Assembly (NCBI GenBank): GCA_964355425.1
Contig: CAYHDN010000011.1
Location: 1-19,873, forward strand
Reading direction: 5' to 3'
Length of the DNA: 19,873 bases
Origin: CAYHDN01 sp964355425
Lineage (GTDB): Bacteria > Patescibacteriota > UBA1384 > XYA2-FULL-43-10 > CAINNR01
Shown here piece by piece: positions 6,130 to 13,288 of the stretch (its first letter is position 1; every line of letters begins with the position of its first letter). A model generated the notes under the pieces. That model saw nothing but the letters and a program-made list of their open reading frames with translations, searched no databases and was not told where the DNA came from. The translations under genes and the position numbers were made by a program.

Positions 6130-6516
6130 TTATGTTTTTTCCGCTGCTTTTTTACGGCCGCTGCCGACTGTAACTTTTTTACCGCGTTTTGTTCTAGCGT
6201 TTGTCCGTGTTCTCTGGCCCCGGACCGGAAGATTTTTTGTGTGACGGGCGCCTCGATACGTGCCAACCTCTTTTAGGCGTTTAATATTCTGGCTAATTTC
6301 TGATTTCAAATCCCCTTCAATTTTATATTTTTGAGTGATTATTTGACGTATTTTCTCTAATTCTTCGGTCTTAAGTTTCGCTGTTCGGATATTCGGGTCA
6401 ATCTCTGCTTCAAGCAAAATTTTTTTACTTGTTGAAAGGCCAACCCCAAATATGTAAGTTAAAGCAACTTCGATTCTTTTCTCGTCTGGAATTTCAATTC
6501 CGGTCAGTCTCACCAT
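6130..6516 (-). CDS. rpsM: 30S ribosomal protein S13 (uS13)
   Basis: S13 is in the 30S head and forms inter-subunit bridges with L5 and 23S rRNA; its tail contacts the P-site tRNA. The 128-residue product begins MVRLTGIEIPDEKRIEVALTY cut short here, followed by IFGVGLSTSKKIL (helix-two-turn-helix) and the conserved GTYRGARHTKNLPVRGQRTR, then NARTKRG and a basic tail. Its ATG overlaps the rpmJ stop by one base (TAATG), giving the classic infA-rpmJ-rpsM-rpsK-rpsD-rpoA-rplQ order. Confidence 0.97.
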   Translation of the reverse strand: MVRLTGIEIPDEKRIEVALTYIFGVGLSTSKKILLEAEIDPNIRTAKLKTEELEKIRQIITQKYKIEGDLKSEISQNIKRLKEVGTYRGARHTKNLPVRGQRTRTNARTKRGKKVTVGSGRKKAAEKT

Positions 6517-6662
6517 TATCCCTGCCTCTGTTTATGTTTAGGATTGGTACAAATTACAAACACCGTCCGGTGCATTGTTGCAGCAGTCGAATCACCTTTT
6601 TTGCGCCGAACGACAATTTTGCACTTACTACAAATTTTTTTAACAGATGGTTTTACTTTCAT
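6516..6662 (-). CDS. rpmJ: 50S ribosomal protein L36 (bL36), 48-residue variant with an internal insertion
   Basis: L36 is a tiny zinc-ribbon protein buried in the 23S core. This 48-residue version starts MKVKPSVKKICSKCKIV and ends NPKHKQRQG, both canonical. The zinc ligands would be C11, C14, C38 and H43. Between C14 and C38 lie 23 residues rather than the 12 of E. coli L36, with a basic and small-residue stretch (RRKKGDSTAATMHRT), so the beta-hairpin is extended by about ten residues net. It starts 62 nt after infA without a Shine-Dalgarno site; a poor promoter-like pair (TTGTTT, 17 nt, TTTATT) lies 6 nt before the ATG. Its stop overlaps the rpsM start. Confidence 0.93.
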   Translation of the reverse strand: MKVKPSVKKICSKCKIVVRRKKGDSTAATMHRTVFVICTNPKHKQRQG

Positions 6663-6724
6663 AACAGTAATAAATTTACAATTCAGCGATCAAACAAAAA
6701 TAGAAAAAGTTCCCGAGGAAAAAC

Positions 6725-6952
6725 TTAACTTGAAACTTTTTCTCTTGAAGTAATTCTGCCTTTGGTTAAGTCGTAAGGTGTCAGAGCCACTTTGACTTTG
6801 TCACCGGCCATCACTTTAATAAAATTCTGCTTCATCTTACCTGATAGATAGGCCAGAATTGTTTGTCCTGATGTTAACTTTACCAAAAACGTTGAATTCG
6901 GCAGAGTTTCTTCGATTGTTCCTTCGACTTGAATAACATCTAAATCTCTCAT
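6725..6952 (-). CDS. infA: Translation initiation factor IF-1
   Basis: IF-1 is an OB-fold protein that occupies the 30S A site during initiation. The 75-residue product has the family pattern: VIQVEGTIEETLPNSTFLVK near the start, GQTILAYLSGKMKQNFIKV with the conserved G-K-M, GDKVKVALTPYDLTKGRITSR at the end. The ATG at 6952 matches the normal N-terminus. It comes 112 nt after map, directly behind a strong promoter with only 7 nt between the -10 box and the ATG, and has no Shine-Dalgarno site, so it is probably translated from a leaderless mRNA. Confidence 0.96.
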   Translation of the reverse strand: MRDLDVIQVEGTIEETLPNSTFLVKLTSGQTILAYLSGKMKQNFIKVMAGDKVKVALTPYDLTKGRITSREKVSS

Positions 6953-6959
6953 CTAATAA

Positions 6960-6988
6960 ATTTTAGCATGAATTTTTATTTGAGTCAA
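6960..6988 (-). promoter_or_regulatory. Sigma70-type promoter for infA and the alpha-operon genes, probably leaderless
   Basis: On the minus strand TTGACT (6983-6988) is followed by exactly 17 nt and TAAAAT (6960-6965), each one mismatch from consensus. Seven bases (TTATTAG) separate it from the infA ATG at 6952, which places the expected transcription start at the start codon. This is an internal promoter inside the super-operon and could uncouple infA-rpmJ-rpsM-rpsK-rpsD-rpoA-rplQ-rplM-rpsI-rbfA from upstream genes. The hexamers and spacing are seen; activity is inferred. Confidence 0.7.
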
Positions 6989-7064
6989 GACTTTCGGATT
7001 TATTATGTTCGTCCTGGTGCTAACAAACTGCATGGGCGCTTTTTTTCAAAAATTGAAATATCAG

Positions 7065-7823
7065 CTATTTAGTAACAATTTCCGCGCCATTATTAGTAAT
7101 CATTACTGTGTGTTCAAAGTGGGCGCAATACTGACCTTTCTCCATTTTAATTGTCCAGCCATCTTTGGCTGTTTTTATTTTGTGATTATGTGTTGAAACC
7201 ATGGGTTCAATTGCCAAAATCATACCTTCATCAATCATTGGACCGCTATTTTGCTGACCAAAATTCGGAACTTGTGGATCTGTATGCGGAGCAAGACCAA
7301 TGCCATGCCCAACCAAATCACGAATGACAACATAACCAGTTTTTTTAATATAACTTTCGATAAAACGCCCTAAATCACCAATTTTTTTTCCAGGTTTAAG
7401 AAATTTTATCGCCTCATTAAGAACATTTTTGGTAATTTCAATCAGCTTTTTGTTAGCTAAGTCAATTTTTCCAACACCGATTGTCACTGCCATATCGGTA
7501 AACATTCCTTGATAATTTGCGCCTAAATCTAGCGATACTATATCACCATCTTTTAATATCTTGTCAATTCGAGGTACCCCATGAACCAACTCATCGTTAA
7601 CCGAAACACAGAGAGACGCAGGATAACGGCCAGCACCAATAACTTTATAATTTTTAAATGATGGTATTGCCCCCTGGCGGCGAAGACTTCTCTCAGCAAT
7701 TTCATCGAGTGATCGGGTTGTTATTCCTGGTTTGACATAAGAAACGGCCTCGTGCAAAGCCGAGGCTAATATTTTTCCAGAGACTCGCAGATTGGCGACT
7801 TGTGTTTTTGATAGCCTTTCCAT
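7065..7823 (-). CDS. map: Methionine aminopeptidase, type I
   Basis: MAP removes the initiator methionine from nascent proteins in the cytoplasm using a dinuclear metal centre. The 252-residue product has all five ligands: D99 (SLDLGANY), D110 (FTDMAVTIGVG), H173 (GHGIGLAPHTDPQVPNFG), E206 (AIEPMV) and E237 (FEHTVMI), plus the substrate histidine H81 (VHGVP). It lacks an N-terminal zinc-finger extension, as expected for type Ia. The ATG at 7823 overlaps the adk stop (TGATG); an in-frame GTG one codon earlier is possible. It is part of the secY-adk-map block common in bacteria. Confidence 0.96.
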   Translation of the reverse strand: MERLSKTQVANLRVSGKILASALHEAVSYVKPGITTRSLDEIAERSLRRQGAIPSFKNYKVIGAGRYPASLCVSVNDELVHGVPRIDKILKDGDIVSLDLGANYQGMFTDMAVTIGVGKIDLANKKLIEITKNVLNEAIKFLKPGKKIGDLGRFIESYIKKTGYVVIRDLVGHGIGLAPHTDPQVPNFGQQNSGPMIDEGMILAIEPMVSTHNHKIKTAKDGWTIKMEKGQYCAHFEHTVMITNNGAEIVTK

Positions 7824-8470
7824 CACAATACTTTCTCAATTTGCTTAGCCACTTGCGACACAGTTTTTTCGCCATCAATTATATGGACACTCCCTTCACC
7901 TTCAAAATGTTTCATTACTAAATCAATTCGTGACTTAGCATGCTCAACTCTTTCTTGCATAATTTTCGCTGTATCATCAGGGCGTTGAATTAAATGTCCA
8001 CCGCATCGGTCACATTTACCACCAAGACTGGCAGCCATAAATATTTTTTTACAATTATCACAAACCAAGCGTTTGCTGACACGCTTGATTGACGATTCTG
8101 GGTCAATGTCGATAAAAATAATAATTGGCTGTTCAAAATTGTATTTTTTGACAACAGTTTCAAAGAAACGTATCTGATTTTTTGAGAACGGATAATTATC
8201 AAAAATTAAATTCCCCGAAGTTTTCGAAACAACATTTTCGATTAACTTTTCAACTATTTCATCTTTTTGTGGCTCGCCATGGTCGTAAAGTTCCTTGATT
8301 ATTTTTACCCGTTGGCTATTTTTATCGCCATTTTTCATCTCGTCCCGAACCAATTCGCCGACCCCAAAAATTTCGGCCTTGATTCTGTTAGCTAAAATTT
8401 CCGCTTGGGTGCCTTTACCGGAGGCAGGAAACCCTAATATGACGATAGCTTTTCTTTTAGTATTGGTCAT
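7823..8470 (-). CDS. adk: Adenylate kinase-family nucleoside monophosphate kinase with zinc LID and altered NMP motif
   Basis: Adenylate kinase interconverts ATP + AMP and 2 ADP. The 215-residue product has the P-loop GFPASGKGTQ (13-22), an NMP-binding arginine (R42 in GELVRDEM), a zinc-type LID with C137, C140, C153 and C156, and the LID arginine and aspartates in IQRPDD (161-166), followed by R174. The usual D-G-F-P-R signature is instead D-N-Y-P-F (91-95), so the arginine that binds the AMP phosphate is replaced by phenylalanine while Q99 is kept. Position between secY and map is the classic adk site. It overlaps secY by 14 nt and has no visible Shine-Dalgarno site. The substrate may differ from AMP; that is inference. 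Confidence 0.88.
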   Translation of the reverse strand: MTNTKRKAIVILGFPASGKGTQAEILANRIKAEIFGVGELVRDEMKNGDKNSQRVKIIKELYDHGEPQKDEIVEKLIENVVSKTSGNLIFDNYPFSKNQIRFFETVVKKYNFEQPIIIFIDIDPESSIKRVSKRLVCDNCKKIFMAASLGGKCDRCGGHLIQRPDDTAKIMQERVEHAKSRIDLVMKHFEGEGSVHIIDGEKTVSQVAKQIEKVL

Positions 8471-9731
8471 ACGTATGCATTGTTAATTGAGCTTGCAATT
8501 GATTCATTGTTTCAATAACCACGGACACCACAATCAGGATGCCAGTTCCACCAATGACCAGAGTGTTTACGTTTGTTGCTGCCTGCATAATAAATGGTAA
8601 AACGGCAATTACTCCCAAAAACAACGATGAAGTTAGAGTAATCCTGGTGATAATATTTCCCAGATAGTGAATGGTTTCGCTTCCCGGCCTAATTCCAGGA
8701 ATAAACCCGCCTTGCTTTTGTAGATTTTCAGCAATTTGATCAGGTTTGAAAACAACGTAGGTATAAAAATAAGTAAAAAGCACGACAAGAATAAAATACA
8801 TTGCACCATAAAATAGATTATTTTTAAACAAATCGGAAGTTGCTTTGGCCGCGCCTGCCAGCCATTGGCTTGAAGCACTTTCCAAAAAACGGGAAACGAC
8901 TCCCGGCACTACCATCATGCTCATCGCAAAAATGATTGGAATAACACCGGCAGTATTAACCTTGATTGGTAAATAAGTATTTAGGCTCGAATAAGAATGA
9001 ACTCCGCGTGAACGACGAGCGTATGAAACCGGCACATTTCTTTGTGCCTCGGTAATCAAAACAATTACGGCGATTATTGCCAAAGTAATAATTAAAAATA
9101 ATATCAAACTAACAATTTTCCCAGTATCGCCAAGTGAAATTATTGAGGCAGTATTTCTAATCTGCGAAGGCAAACCCGACAGTATGCCGACTGATATAAT
9201 TAATGACACTCCATTTCCGATACCCTTTTCAGTAATAATTTCACCAATCCACATCAATATTAACGTGCCGGCTGTGATTGAAATCAACATTAATATCAAC
9301 GAGGCGACATTGAAACTCGGAATAATTCCTTGGGACTTCAATAGGTAAAGCATGCTATAACCTTGAATAGCCGCCAGAGGAACAGTCAAAATCCTGGTGT
9401 ATTGATTAATCTTGTTGCGTCCGGCTTCGCCTTCCTTCTGCATTTCTTCCAATTTTGGTACAATCATTGTCAATAATTGAAAAACGATTGAGGAAGTAAT
9501 ATACGGCCCAACACCCATAAGAGCAATTGAAAAACTACTCATTGTGCCACCCGAGAACATATTTAGTAGGCCAAATATCTGATTCTGATCAAAAAATGTT
9601 TTTAGTTGAGCAAGATCAACTCCAGGCATTGGGATATGAGCGATGATACGAGTAGCAACTAGCAAAACGACGACAACAATGATTTTATTGCGCAAGTCTT
9701 TGAATTGCCAAATTCGATTTAACGTTTCCAT
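8457..9731 (-). CDS. secY: Preprotein translocase subunit SecY
   Basis: SecY is the channel subunit of the SecYEG translocon in the cytoplasmic membrane. The 424-residue product has the family length and about ten hydrophobic segments. Conserved landmarks are the N-terminal RIIAHIPMPGVD, the plug region LNMFSGGTMSSFSIALMGVGPYITSS (shown here only as MFSGGTMSSFSIA), GNGVSLIISVGI, the RRSRGVHSYSS cytoplasmic loop C4, KVNTAGVIPIIFA, and GFIPGIRPGSETI in loop C5, which contacts SecA and the ribosome. It starts 14 nt after rplO, lacks a clear ribosome binding site, and its 3' end overlaps adk by 14 nt. Confidence 0.97.
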   Translation of the reverse strand: METLNRIWQFKDLRNKIIVVVVLLVATRIIAHIPMPGVDLAQLKTFFDQNQIFGLLNMFSGGTMSSFSIALMGVGPYITSSIVFQLLTMIVPKLEEMQKEGEAGRNKINQYTRILTVPLAAIQGYSMLYLLKSQGIIPSFNVASLILMLISITAGTLILMWIGEIITEKGIGNGVSLIISVGILSGLPSQIRNTASIISLGDTGKIVSLILFLIITLAIIAVIVLITEAQRNVPVSYARRSRGVHSYSSLNTYLPIKVNTAGVIPIIFAMSMMVVPGVVSRFLESASSQWLAGAAKATSDLFKNNLFYGAMYFILVVLFTYFYTYVVFKPDQIAENLQKQGGFIPGIRPGSETIHYLGNIITRITLTSSLFLGVIAVLPFIMQAATNVNTLVIGGTGILIVVSVVIETMNQLQAQLTMHTYDQY

Positions 9732-9745
9732 TTAAGAAACCAAAA

Positions 9746-10207
9746 TTATTTCTTGTTGATTGGCTTTTTCCCGCTATTAGTAGATACAAATTGATTCTTT
9801 TCAACTAGTTTCAATACTGATTTTGATGCTGGAACACCTTCAATCCGGATTTTTACCTTTAGCTCACCCGAATTCAAAATCTTGGCCCTGTCACCTTTCT
9901 TAATAATACCTCTTTCAATTAAACTTTGCATCGATACGACTTCACCATTTTTATATCTTTTACTGATTGTTTCCAGAGAAACCTCACACGCATCGGCTTG
10001 ATGGCTTTTAAAGCCTGGCATTTTGTGCAGACGCATTATCAGAGGAGTTTGACCGCCCTCAAATTTACGAGGTAAATTAAAACCCGACCGAGATCTTTGC
10101 CCTTTGGTTCCTCGCCCAGCTGTCATTCCGCCGCCGGCTGAAATTCCCCGGCCAACACGTTTGCGAGTCTTTGAACAATTTTTCTTTTTTAATTCATGTA
10201 TTTTCAT
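9746..10207 (-). CDS. rplO: 50S ribosomal protein L15 (uL15)
   Basis: L15 is a 23S rRNA binding protein with an extended N-terminal arm. The 153-residue product starts MKIHELKKKNCSKTRKRVGR and continues with the glycine and arginine-rich arm (GRGTKGQRSRSG), FEGGQTPLIMRLHKMPGF, and a globular C-terminal domain ending in a lysine-rich tail. The ATG overlaps the rpsE stop by 4 nt (ATGA). In most bacteria rpmD (L30) lies between these two genes; here there is no room for it. Confidence 0.96.
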   Translation of the reverse strand: MKIHELKKKNCSKTRKRVGRGISAGGGMTAGRGTKGQRSRSGFNLPRKFEGGQTPLIMRLHKMPGFKSHQADACEVSLETISKRYKNGEVVSMQSLIERGIIKKGDRAKILNSGELKVKIRIEGVPASKSVLKLVEKNQFVSTNSGKKPINKK

Positions 10208-10893
10208 TCCGCTTGCTCATCTTTCTTCATCTTTTTTGCTTTAGTTTTAGAAATATCAGGCTGTTTACCGACGTTTTCAGTCGGGACCCCGACCTCCGAC
10301 TTCTCTAATGGAGTGTCGAAGCTCTTCGCGTCAACTTGGCTTGACTTTTTAATTAAATCTGGCTTTTTTTCTAATAATTTATTTTTTGATTCAAATCGCT
10401 CTTTTACTCTTGCAATTTTGTCCGCATCAAAACTTTCAAAAGCGGAAAATATCGCTTTGACGTTATTGGCTTTATTGGCCGTACCAATAATTTTTGAAAG
10501 CATATTTTTTATTCCTGCTAGCTCGGCAACGATTCGAATTACACCGCCGGCGACAATAGAAGTACCCTGGCTGGCCGGTTTAAGGATAATTTTTGCACTT
10601 CCGAATTCCTTACAAATCTCGTATGGAATAGTATCATCAACAATTGGAACGTTAATCAGGTGCTTTTTCGCTTGACTAACTGCTTTCTTAACGCCAACAG
10701 CAATTTCATTGGCCTTGGCTTGTCCATATCCAACCCGACCTTTCCGATCACCAATAACAACCAACATCCGGAAGCGGATTCTTCGGCCACCTTTAACCAC
10801 ACGCGAGACGCGAGAAATCTCAACCACCCGTTCTTCAAATTCAGAACTTTCTAAGTCTCTCGGTTTTCTATCTCTTTGGTGAAACTGAGCCAT
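10204..10893 (-). CDS. rpsE: 30S ribosomal protein S5 (uS5) with about 60-residue charged tail
   Basis: S5 lies on the 30S solvent side and contributes to mRNA helicase activity and decoding accuracy. Residues 1 to about 167 are the normal protein: ERVVEISRVSRVVKGGRRIR (double-stranded-RNA-binding-like N-domain), GDRKGRVGYGQAKANEI, LKPASQGTSIVAGGVIR and the segment AGIKNMLSKIIGTANKANNV. Residues 168-229 are a low-complexity lysine, serine and acid-rich tail (KSEVGVPTENVGKQPDISKT, then KAKKMKKDEQAE). E. coli S5 has 167 residues. The ATG follows rplR by 8 nt with AAGGAGAG as ribosome binding site. The stop is TGA, overlapping rplO. Confidence 0.96.
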   Translation of the reverse strand: MAQFHQRDRKPRDLESSEFEERVVEISRVSRVVKGGRRIRFRMLVVIGDRKGRVGYGQAKANEIAVGVKKAVSQAKKHLINVPIVDDTIPYEICKEFGSAKIILKPASQGTSIVAGGVIRIVAELAGIKNMLSKIIGTANKANNVKAIFSAFESFDADKIARVKERFESKNKLLEKKPDLIKKSSQVDAKSFDTPLEKSEVGVPTENVGKQPDISKTKAKKMKKDEQAE

Positions 10894-10901
10894 TACTCTC
10901 C

Positions 10902-11234
10902 TTAAAATATTAATCCGGCGTCCCTGGCGCCCTTTGCCAATAACTTGACTCGCCCATGATATTTATTGCAGCCTCGATCAAAAGCGACTTTTTCTATACC
11001 AGCTTTTTTAGCAGCTTTTGCAATATTTTGACCGACAATTTCGGCAATCTTCGATTTGTTTTTTCTCTCGACAATCTTTAAACTGTTAGCCGAAGCCAAA
11101 ATATTACCAGCGTTTTTATCAGCAATTTGGGCGTAAATTTCCCTATTAGAACGAAAAACTGAAAGAATCGGAAGACTAGTGATAGTTTTCAGCTTTCTTC
11201 GAAGACGAATTTTACGCAGATTGATCTTATTCAT
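10902..11234 (-). CDS. rplR: 50S ribosomal protein L18 (uL18)
   Basis: L18 binds 5S rRNA and, with L5, anchors it to the central protuberance. The 110-residue product has a basic N-terminus (INLRKIRLRRKLK), LPILSVFRSNREIYAQIAD, the IGQNIAKAAKKAGIEKV-like helix (here VGQNIAKAAKKAGIEKV) and the signature FDRGCNKYHGRVKLLAKGAR. The two residues after FDRG are CN instead of the common GY. It follows rplF by 8 nt with TAGGGGAT upstream. Confidence 0.95.
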   Translation of the reverse strand: MNKINLRKIRLRRKLKTITSLPILSVFRSNREIYAQIADKNAGNILASANSLKIVERKNKSKIAEIVGQNIAKAAKKAGIEKVAFDRGCNKYHGRVKLLAKGARDAGLIF

Positions 11235-11242
11235 AATATCCC

Positions 11243-11788
11243 CTAAGTTGTGGTAGTTTGTGCGGCTTTTCCGGCTTTCTTTTTAATAAATTCGCCCTGA
11301 TATTTTATTCCTTTGCCTTTATAAACTTCCGGCTTTCTGATTTCCCGAATTTTTGCCGCAAACTCTCCAACCGACTCTTTGCTTGGTCCTTCAACAAGGA
11401 TAACATTTTTAATAACTGTAACAGTAAGAGTGTCCGGGACATCAACAGAAATCTGATGTGAAAAGCCGACACGAAGAAGTAATTTATTCTCTGCCACAGA
11501 GATTGCGTAGCCAACGCCCTTAAACTCAAGCTTTTTTTCAAATCCAGAAGATAAACCGACAATAATATTTTCAACTGTTCTGTTTACGGTTCCATGCAAC
11601 GAACGCAAGGTTTTTGTATCGCCGCTTCGCTTAATTTCCAGTTCATTTTCGGAGATGCTAGCACTAATCCCTTTAGGCAACTTAAAATTTTGCTTGCCTT
11701 TTGTGCCGGAAACAGCAAGGCCATGCTCTGACAGCTGAACAGAAACGCCTTCGGGAATCATTATTTTTTTCTTTCCGACGCGACTCAT
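11243..11788 (-). CDS. rplF: 50S ribosomal protein L6 (uL6)
   Basis: L6 sits near the GTPase-associated centre next to the sarcin-ricin loop. The 181-residue product has the family start MSRVGKKKIMIPEGVSV, the first domain segment VSGTKGKQNFKLPKGIS, GFEKKLEFKGVGYAISV, and the second-domain signature IREIRKPEVYKGKGIKY followed by GEFIKKKAGK. The ATG at 11788 was chosen because it gives the canonical N-terminus and lies 2 nt after the rpsH stop with GTGAGG upstream. An in-frame TTG three codons earlier overlaps rpsH and is less likely. Confidence 0.96.
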   Translation of the reverse strand: MSRVGKKKIMIPEGVSVQLSEHGLAVSGTKGKQNFKLPKGISASISENELEIKRSGDTKTLRSLHGTVNRTVENIIVGLSSGFEKKLEFKGVGYAISVAENKLLLRVGFSHQISVDVPDTLTVTVIKNVILVEGPSKESVGEFAAKIREIRKPEVYKGKGIKYQGEFIKKKAGKAAQTTTT

Positions 11789-11790
11789 AA

Positions 11791-12165
11791 TTACCAAACC
11801 TCACAAATTATTTCGCCACCAAGGCCCAACTTTTTCGCTTCACGACTTTCAATTAAACCCTGGGGCGTTGAAATTATCATATACCCAAGTCCAGAAAGGG
11901 GGACTCGAATATTTTTTGCCTTGATATAAATTCTGCGCCCGGGCTTGCTAACACGGCGCAAATGATTAACCTTTTCCTGATAAAGTAAAATTTGAATAAT
12001 TTTTCGTCCAGAAGAATCATCAACTTTGTAGCCCTCAATAATTCTTTTTTCAGCCAAAATTATGCAAATTGACTCCTTGATCTTTGAATATGAAACTTTA
12101 GCCGCAAGTCGGCGAGCTGCCTGGCAATTTCTAATTGTAGTTAACATTTCACTTATTGGATCCAT
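11791..12165 (-). CDS. rpsH: 30S ribosomal protein S8 (uS8)
   Basis: S8 is a primary binder of the 16S central domain and in E. coli represses the spc operon. The 124-residue product has the N-domain MDPISEMLTTIRNC, YSKIKESICIILAEKRIIEGY cut here, RRVSKPGRRIYIKAKNI and the C-terminal GLGYMIISTPQGLIESREAK with GGEIICEVW. Length is near the usual 130. AGGAGA precedes the ATG, 8 nt after rpsN. Confidence 0.96.
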   Translation of the reverse strand: MDPISEMLTTIRNCQAARRLAAKVSYSKIKESICIILAEKRIIEGYKVDDSSGRKIIQILLYQEKVNHLRRVSKPGRRIYIKAKNIRVPLSGLGYMIISTPQGLIESREAKKLGLGGEIICEVW

Positions 12166-12173
12166 ATTTTCTC

Positions 12174-12359
12174 CTACCAGCTTGATTTAGTTATACCAGG
12201 TATTTCACCGCGGCTTGCTAACTCTCTTAAGCAAATACGGCAAAGGTCAAAGCGGCGATAGTATCCCCGGCTTCGTCCACATATTTTACAACGCCTAACA
12301 ATGCGCGAAGAAAACTTCGGTTTGTTTTCTGACTTAACTACTTGTGATTTTCTAGCCAT
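12174..12359 (-). CDS. rpsN: 30S ribosomal protein S14, zinc-binding type Z (uS14)
   Basis: S14 is in the 30S head. This is the short 61-residue C+ form with zinc ligands C24, C27, C40 and C43 (CKICGRSRGYYRRFDLCRIC) and the typical end REIPGITKSSW-like sequence (here RGEIPGITKSSW). The type Z form is the usual one in CPR, Gram-positive and thermophilic bacteria. The ATG lies 8 nt inside the rplE 3' end behind AAAGGAGC. Confidence 0.97.
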   Translation of the reverse strand: MARKSQVVKSENKPKFSSRIVRRCKICGRSRGYYRRFDLCRICLRELASRGEIPGITKSSW

Positions 12360-12969
12360 TTTGCTCCTTTGCTTCTGCTTGTTGCGGTTCCGGTGTTACA
12401 ATTTCACTGGGTTTATCGGTTTGTTTTTTGTCTTTTGCGAAAGGAAATCCGAAATACTCAAGCAGTTTTTTTGCCTCATTATCGGTTTTGGACGAAGTCG
12501 AAATATTTACCTGCAAACCAAATACAGATCTGGACTTTTCATATTTTATCTCTGGAAATATCGTCTGCTCTTTAATTCCAATCGAATATCCACCTTTGCC
12601 ATCAAATGATTTCAAAGGTAGCCCGCGAAAATCGCGAATTCGTGGCAAGGCAACATTGACCAGCCGATCAGTAAAATCGAACATTTTATTACCTCGCAAG
12701 GTACAACTAAGTCCAACCACTTGCCCTTCGCGAAGCTTGAATCCAGAAATTGATTTCCGTGATTTATTTGAGCGAGGTTTTTGCCCAGTAATCAAAGCCA
12801 AATCAGCAACTACCTGTGCCACCTCGTCGTCTGATTCTTTTATTCGTCCAACTCCGGTGTTTACTGTAACTTTAAAGATTTTTGGGACTTGAGAAATCGA
12901 TGAATACCCAAATGATTCTTTCATCTTTTTAATAATTTCTGCTTTATACTTCTCTTTTAATTTGGTCAT
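12352..12969 (-). CDS. rplE: 50S ribosomal protein L5 (uL5) with charged tail
   Basis: L5 binds 5S rRNA and forms the inter-subunit bridge with S13. Residues 1 to about 179 match the family: VPKIFKVTVNTGVGRIKES, ALITGQKPRSNKSRKSISGF, FKLREGQVVGLSCTLRGNKM, ALPRIRDFRGLPLKSFDGKG, YSIGIKEQTIFPEIKYEKS, and LLEYFGFPF. About 25 additional residues rich in K, Q, P and E (KQTDKPSEIVTPEPQQAEAK) form a tail. The gene starts 1 nt after rplX and overlaps rpsN by 8 nt. Confidence 0.96.
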   Translation of the reverse strand: MTKLKEKYKAEIIKKMKESFGYSSISQVPKIFKVTVNTGVGRIKESDDEVAQVVADLALITGQKPRSNKSRKSISGFKLREGQVVGLSCTLRGNKMFDFTDRLVNVALPRIRDFRGLPLKSFDGKGGYSIGIKEQTIFPEIKYEKSRSVFGLQVNISTSSKTDNEAKKLLEYFGFPFAKDKKQTDKPSEIVTPEPQQAEAKEQNG

Positions 12970-12970
12970 G

Positions 12971-13288
12971 TTATTTTATTGCCTCGAGATTTGCCTTACA
13001 TTTTTTGCATATTCTGATTTTCTTTAACTTTGCGTTATCAAATCCGACTTTTGTCGCTTTGCTACAACTTGGGCAGACAACCGCAACATTAGAAACCGGA
13101 ATTTTTGCATTGATCTCAATTATGCCACCTTTTGGCGCCCGTTTTGTCGGCTTGACACTTTTTTTGTAAATAGCAATTCCGGCAACAACAATTTTGTTTT
13201 CAGCGACAAAAACTTTCTCAACAATCCCAGTTTTGCCTTTATCCTTACCGCTAAGTATTAATACGTTGTCGTTTTTTTTGATTTTCAT
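12971..13288 (-). CDS. rplX: 50S ribosomal protein L24 (uL24) with a four-cysteine cluster
   Basis: L24 is an early 23S rRNA binding assembly initiator with a KOW fold. The 105-residue product has the KOW motif (NVLILSGKDKGKTGIVEKVF), KPTKRAPKGGIIEINAKIPVS and then two CxxC pairs, C72/C75 (CPSC) and C94/C97 (CKKC), which probably hold a zinc ion as in other cysteine-containing L24 proteins. It overlaps rplN by one base. GAGGTAG serves as ribosome binding site. Confidence 0.96.
   Translation of the reverse strand: MKIKKNDNVLILSGKDKGKTGIVEKVFVAENKIVVAGIAIYKKSVKPTKRAPKGGIIEINAKIPVSNVAVVCPSCSKATKVGFDNAKLKKIRICKKCKANLEAIK

Noticed and set aside
10196..10675. Open frame of 159 codons on the plus strand
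   Set aside because: It lies entirely antisense to rpsE, has no independent signals, and its composition mirrors the S5 coding frame.
11789..11797. rplF start at TTG 11797
   Set aside because: It lies within the last codons of rpsH, and the ATG at 11788 gives the canonical MSRVGKK start.
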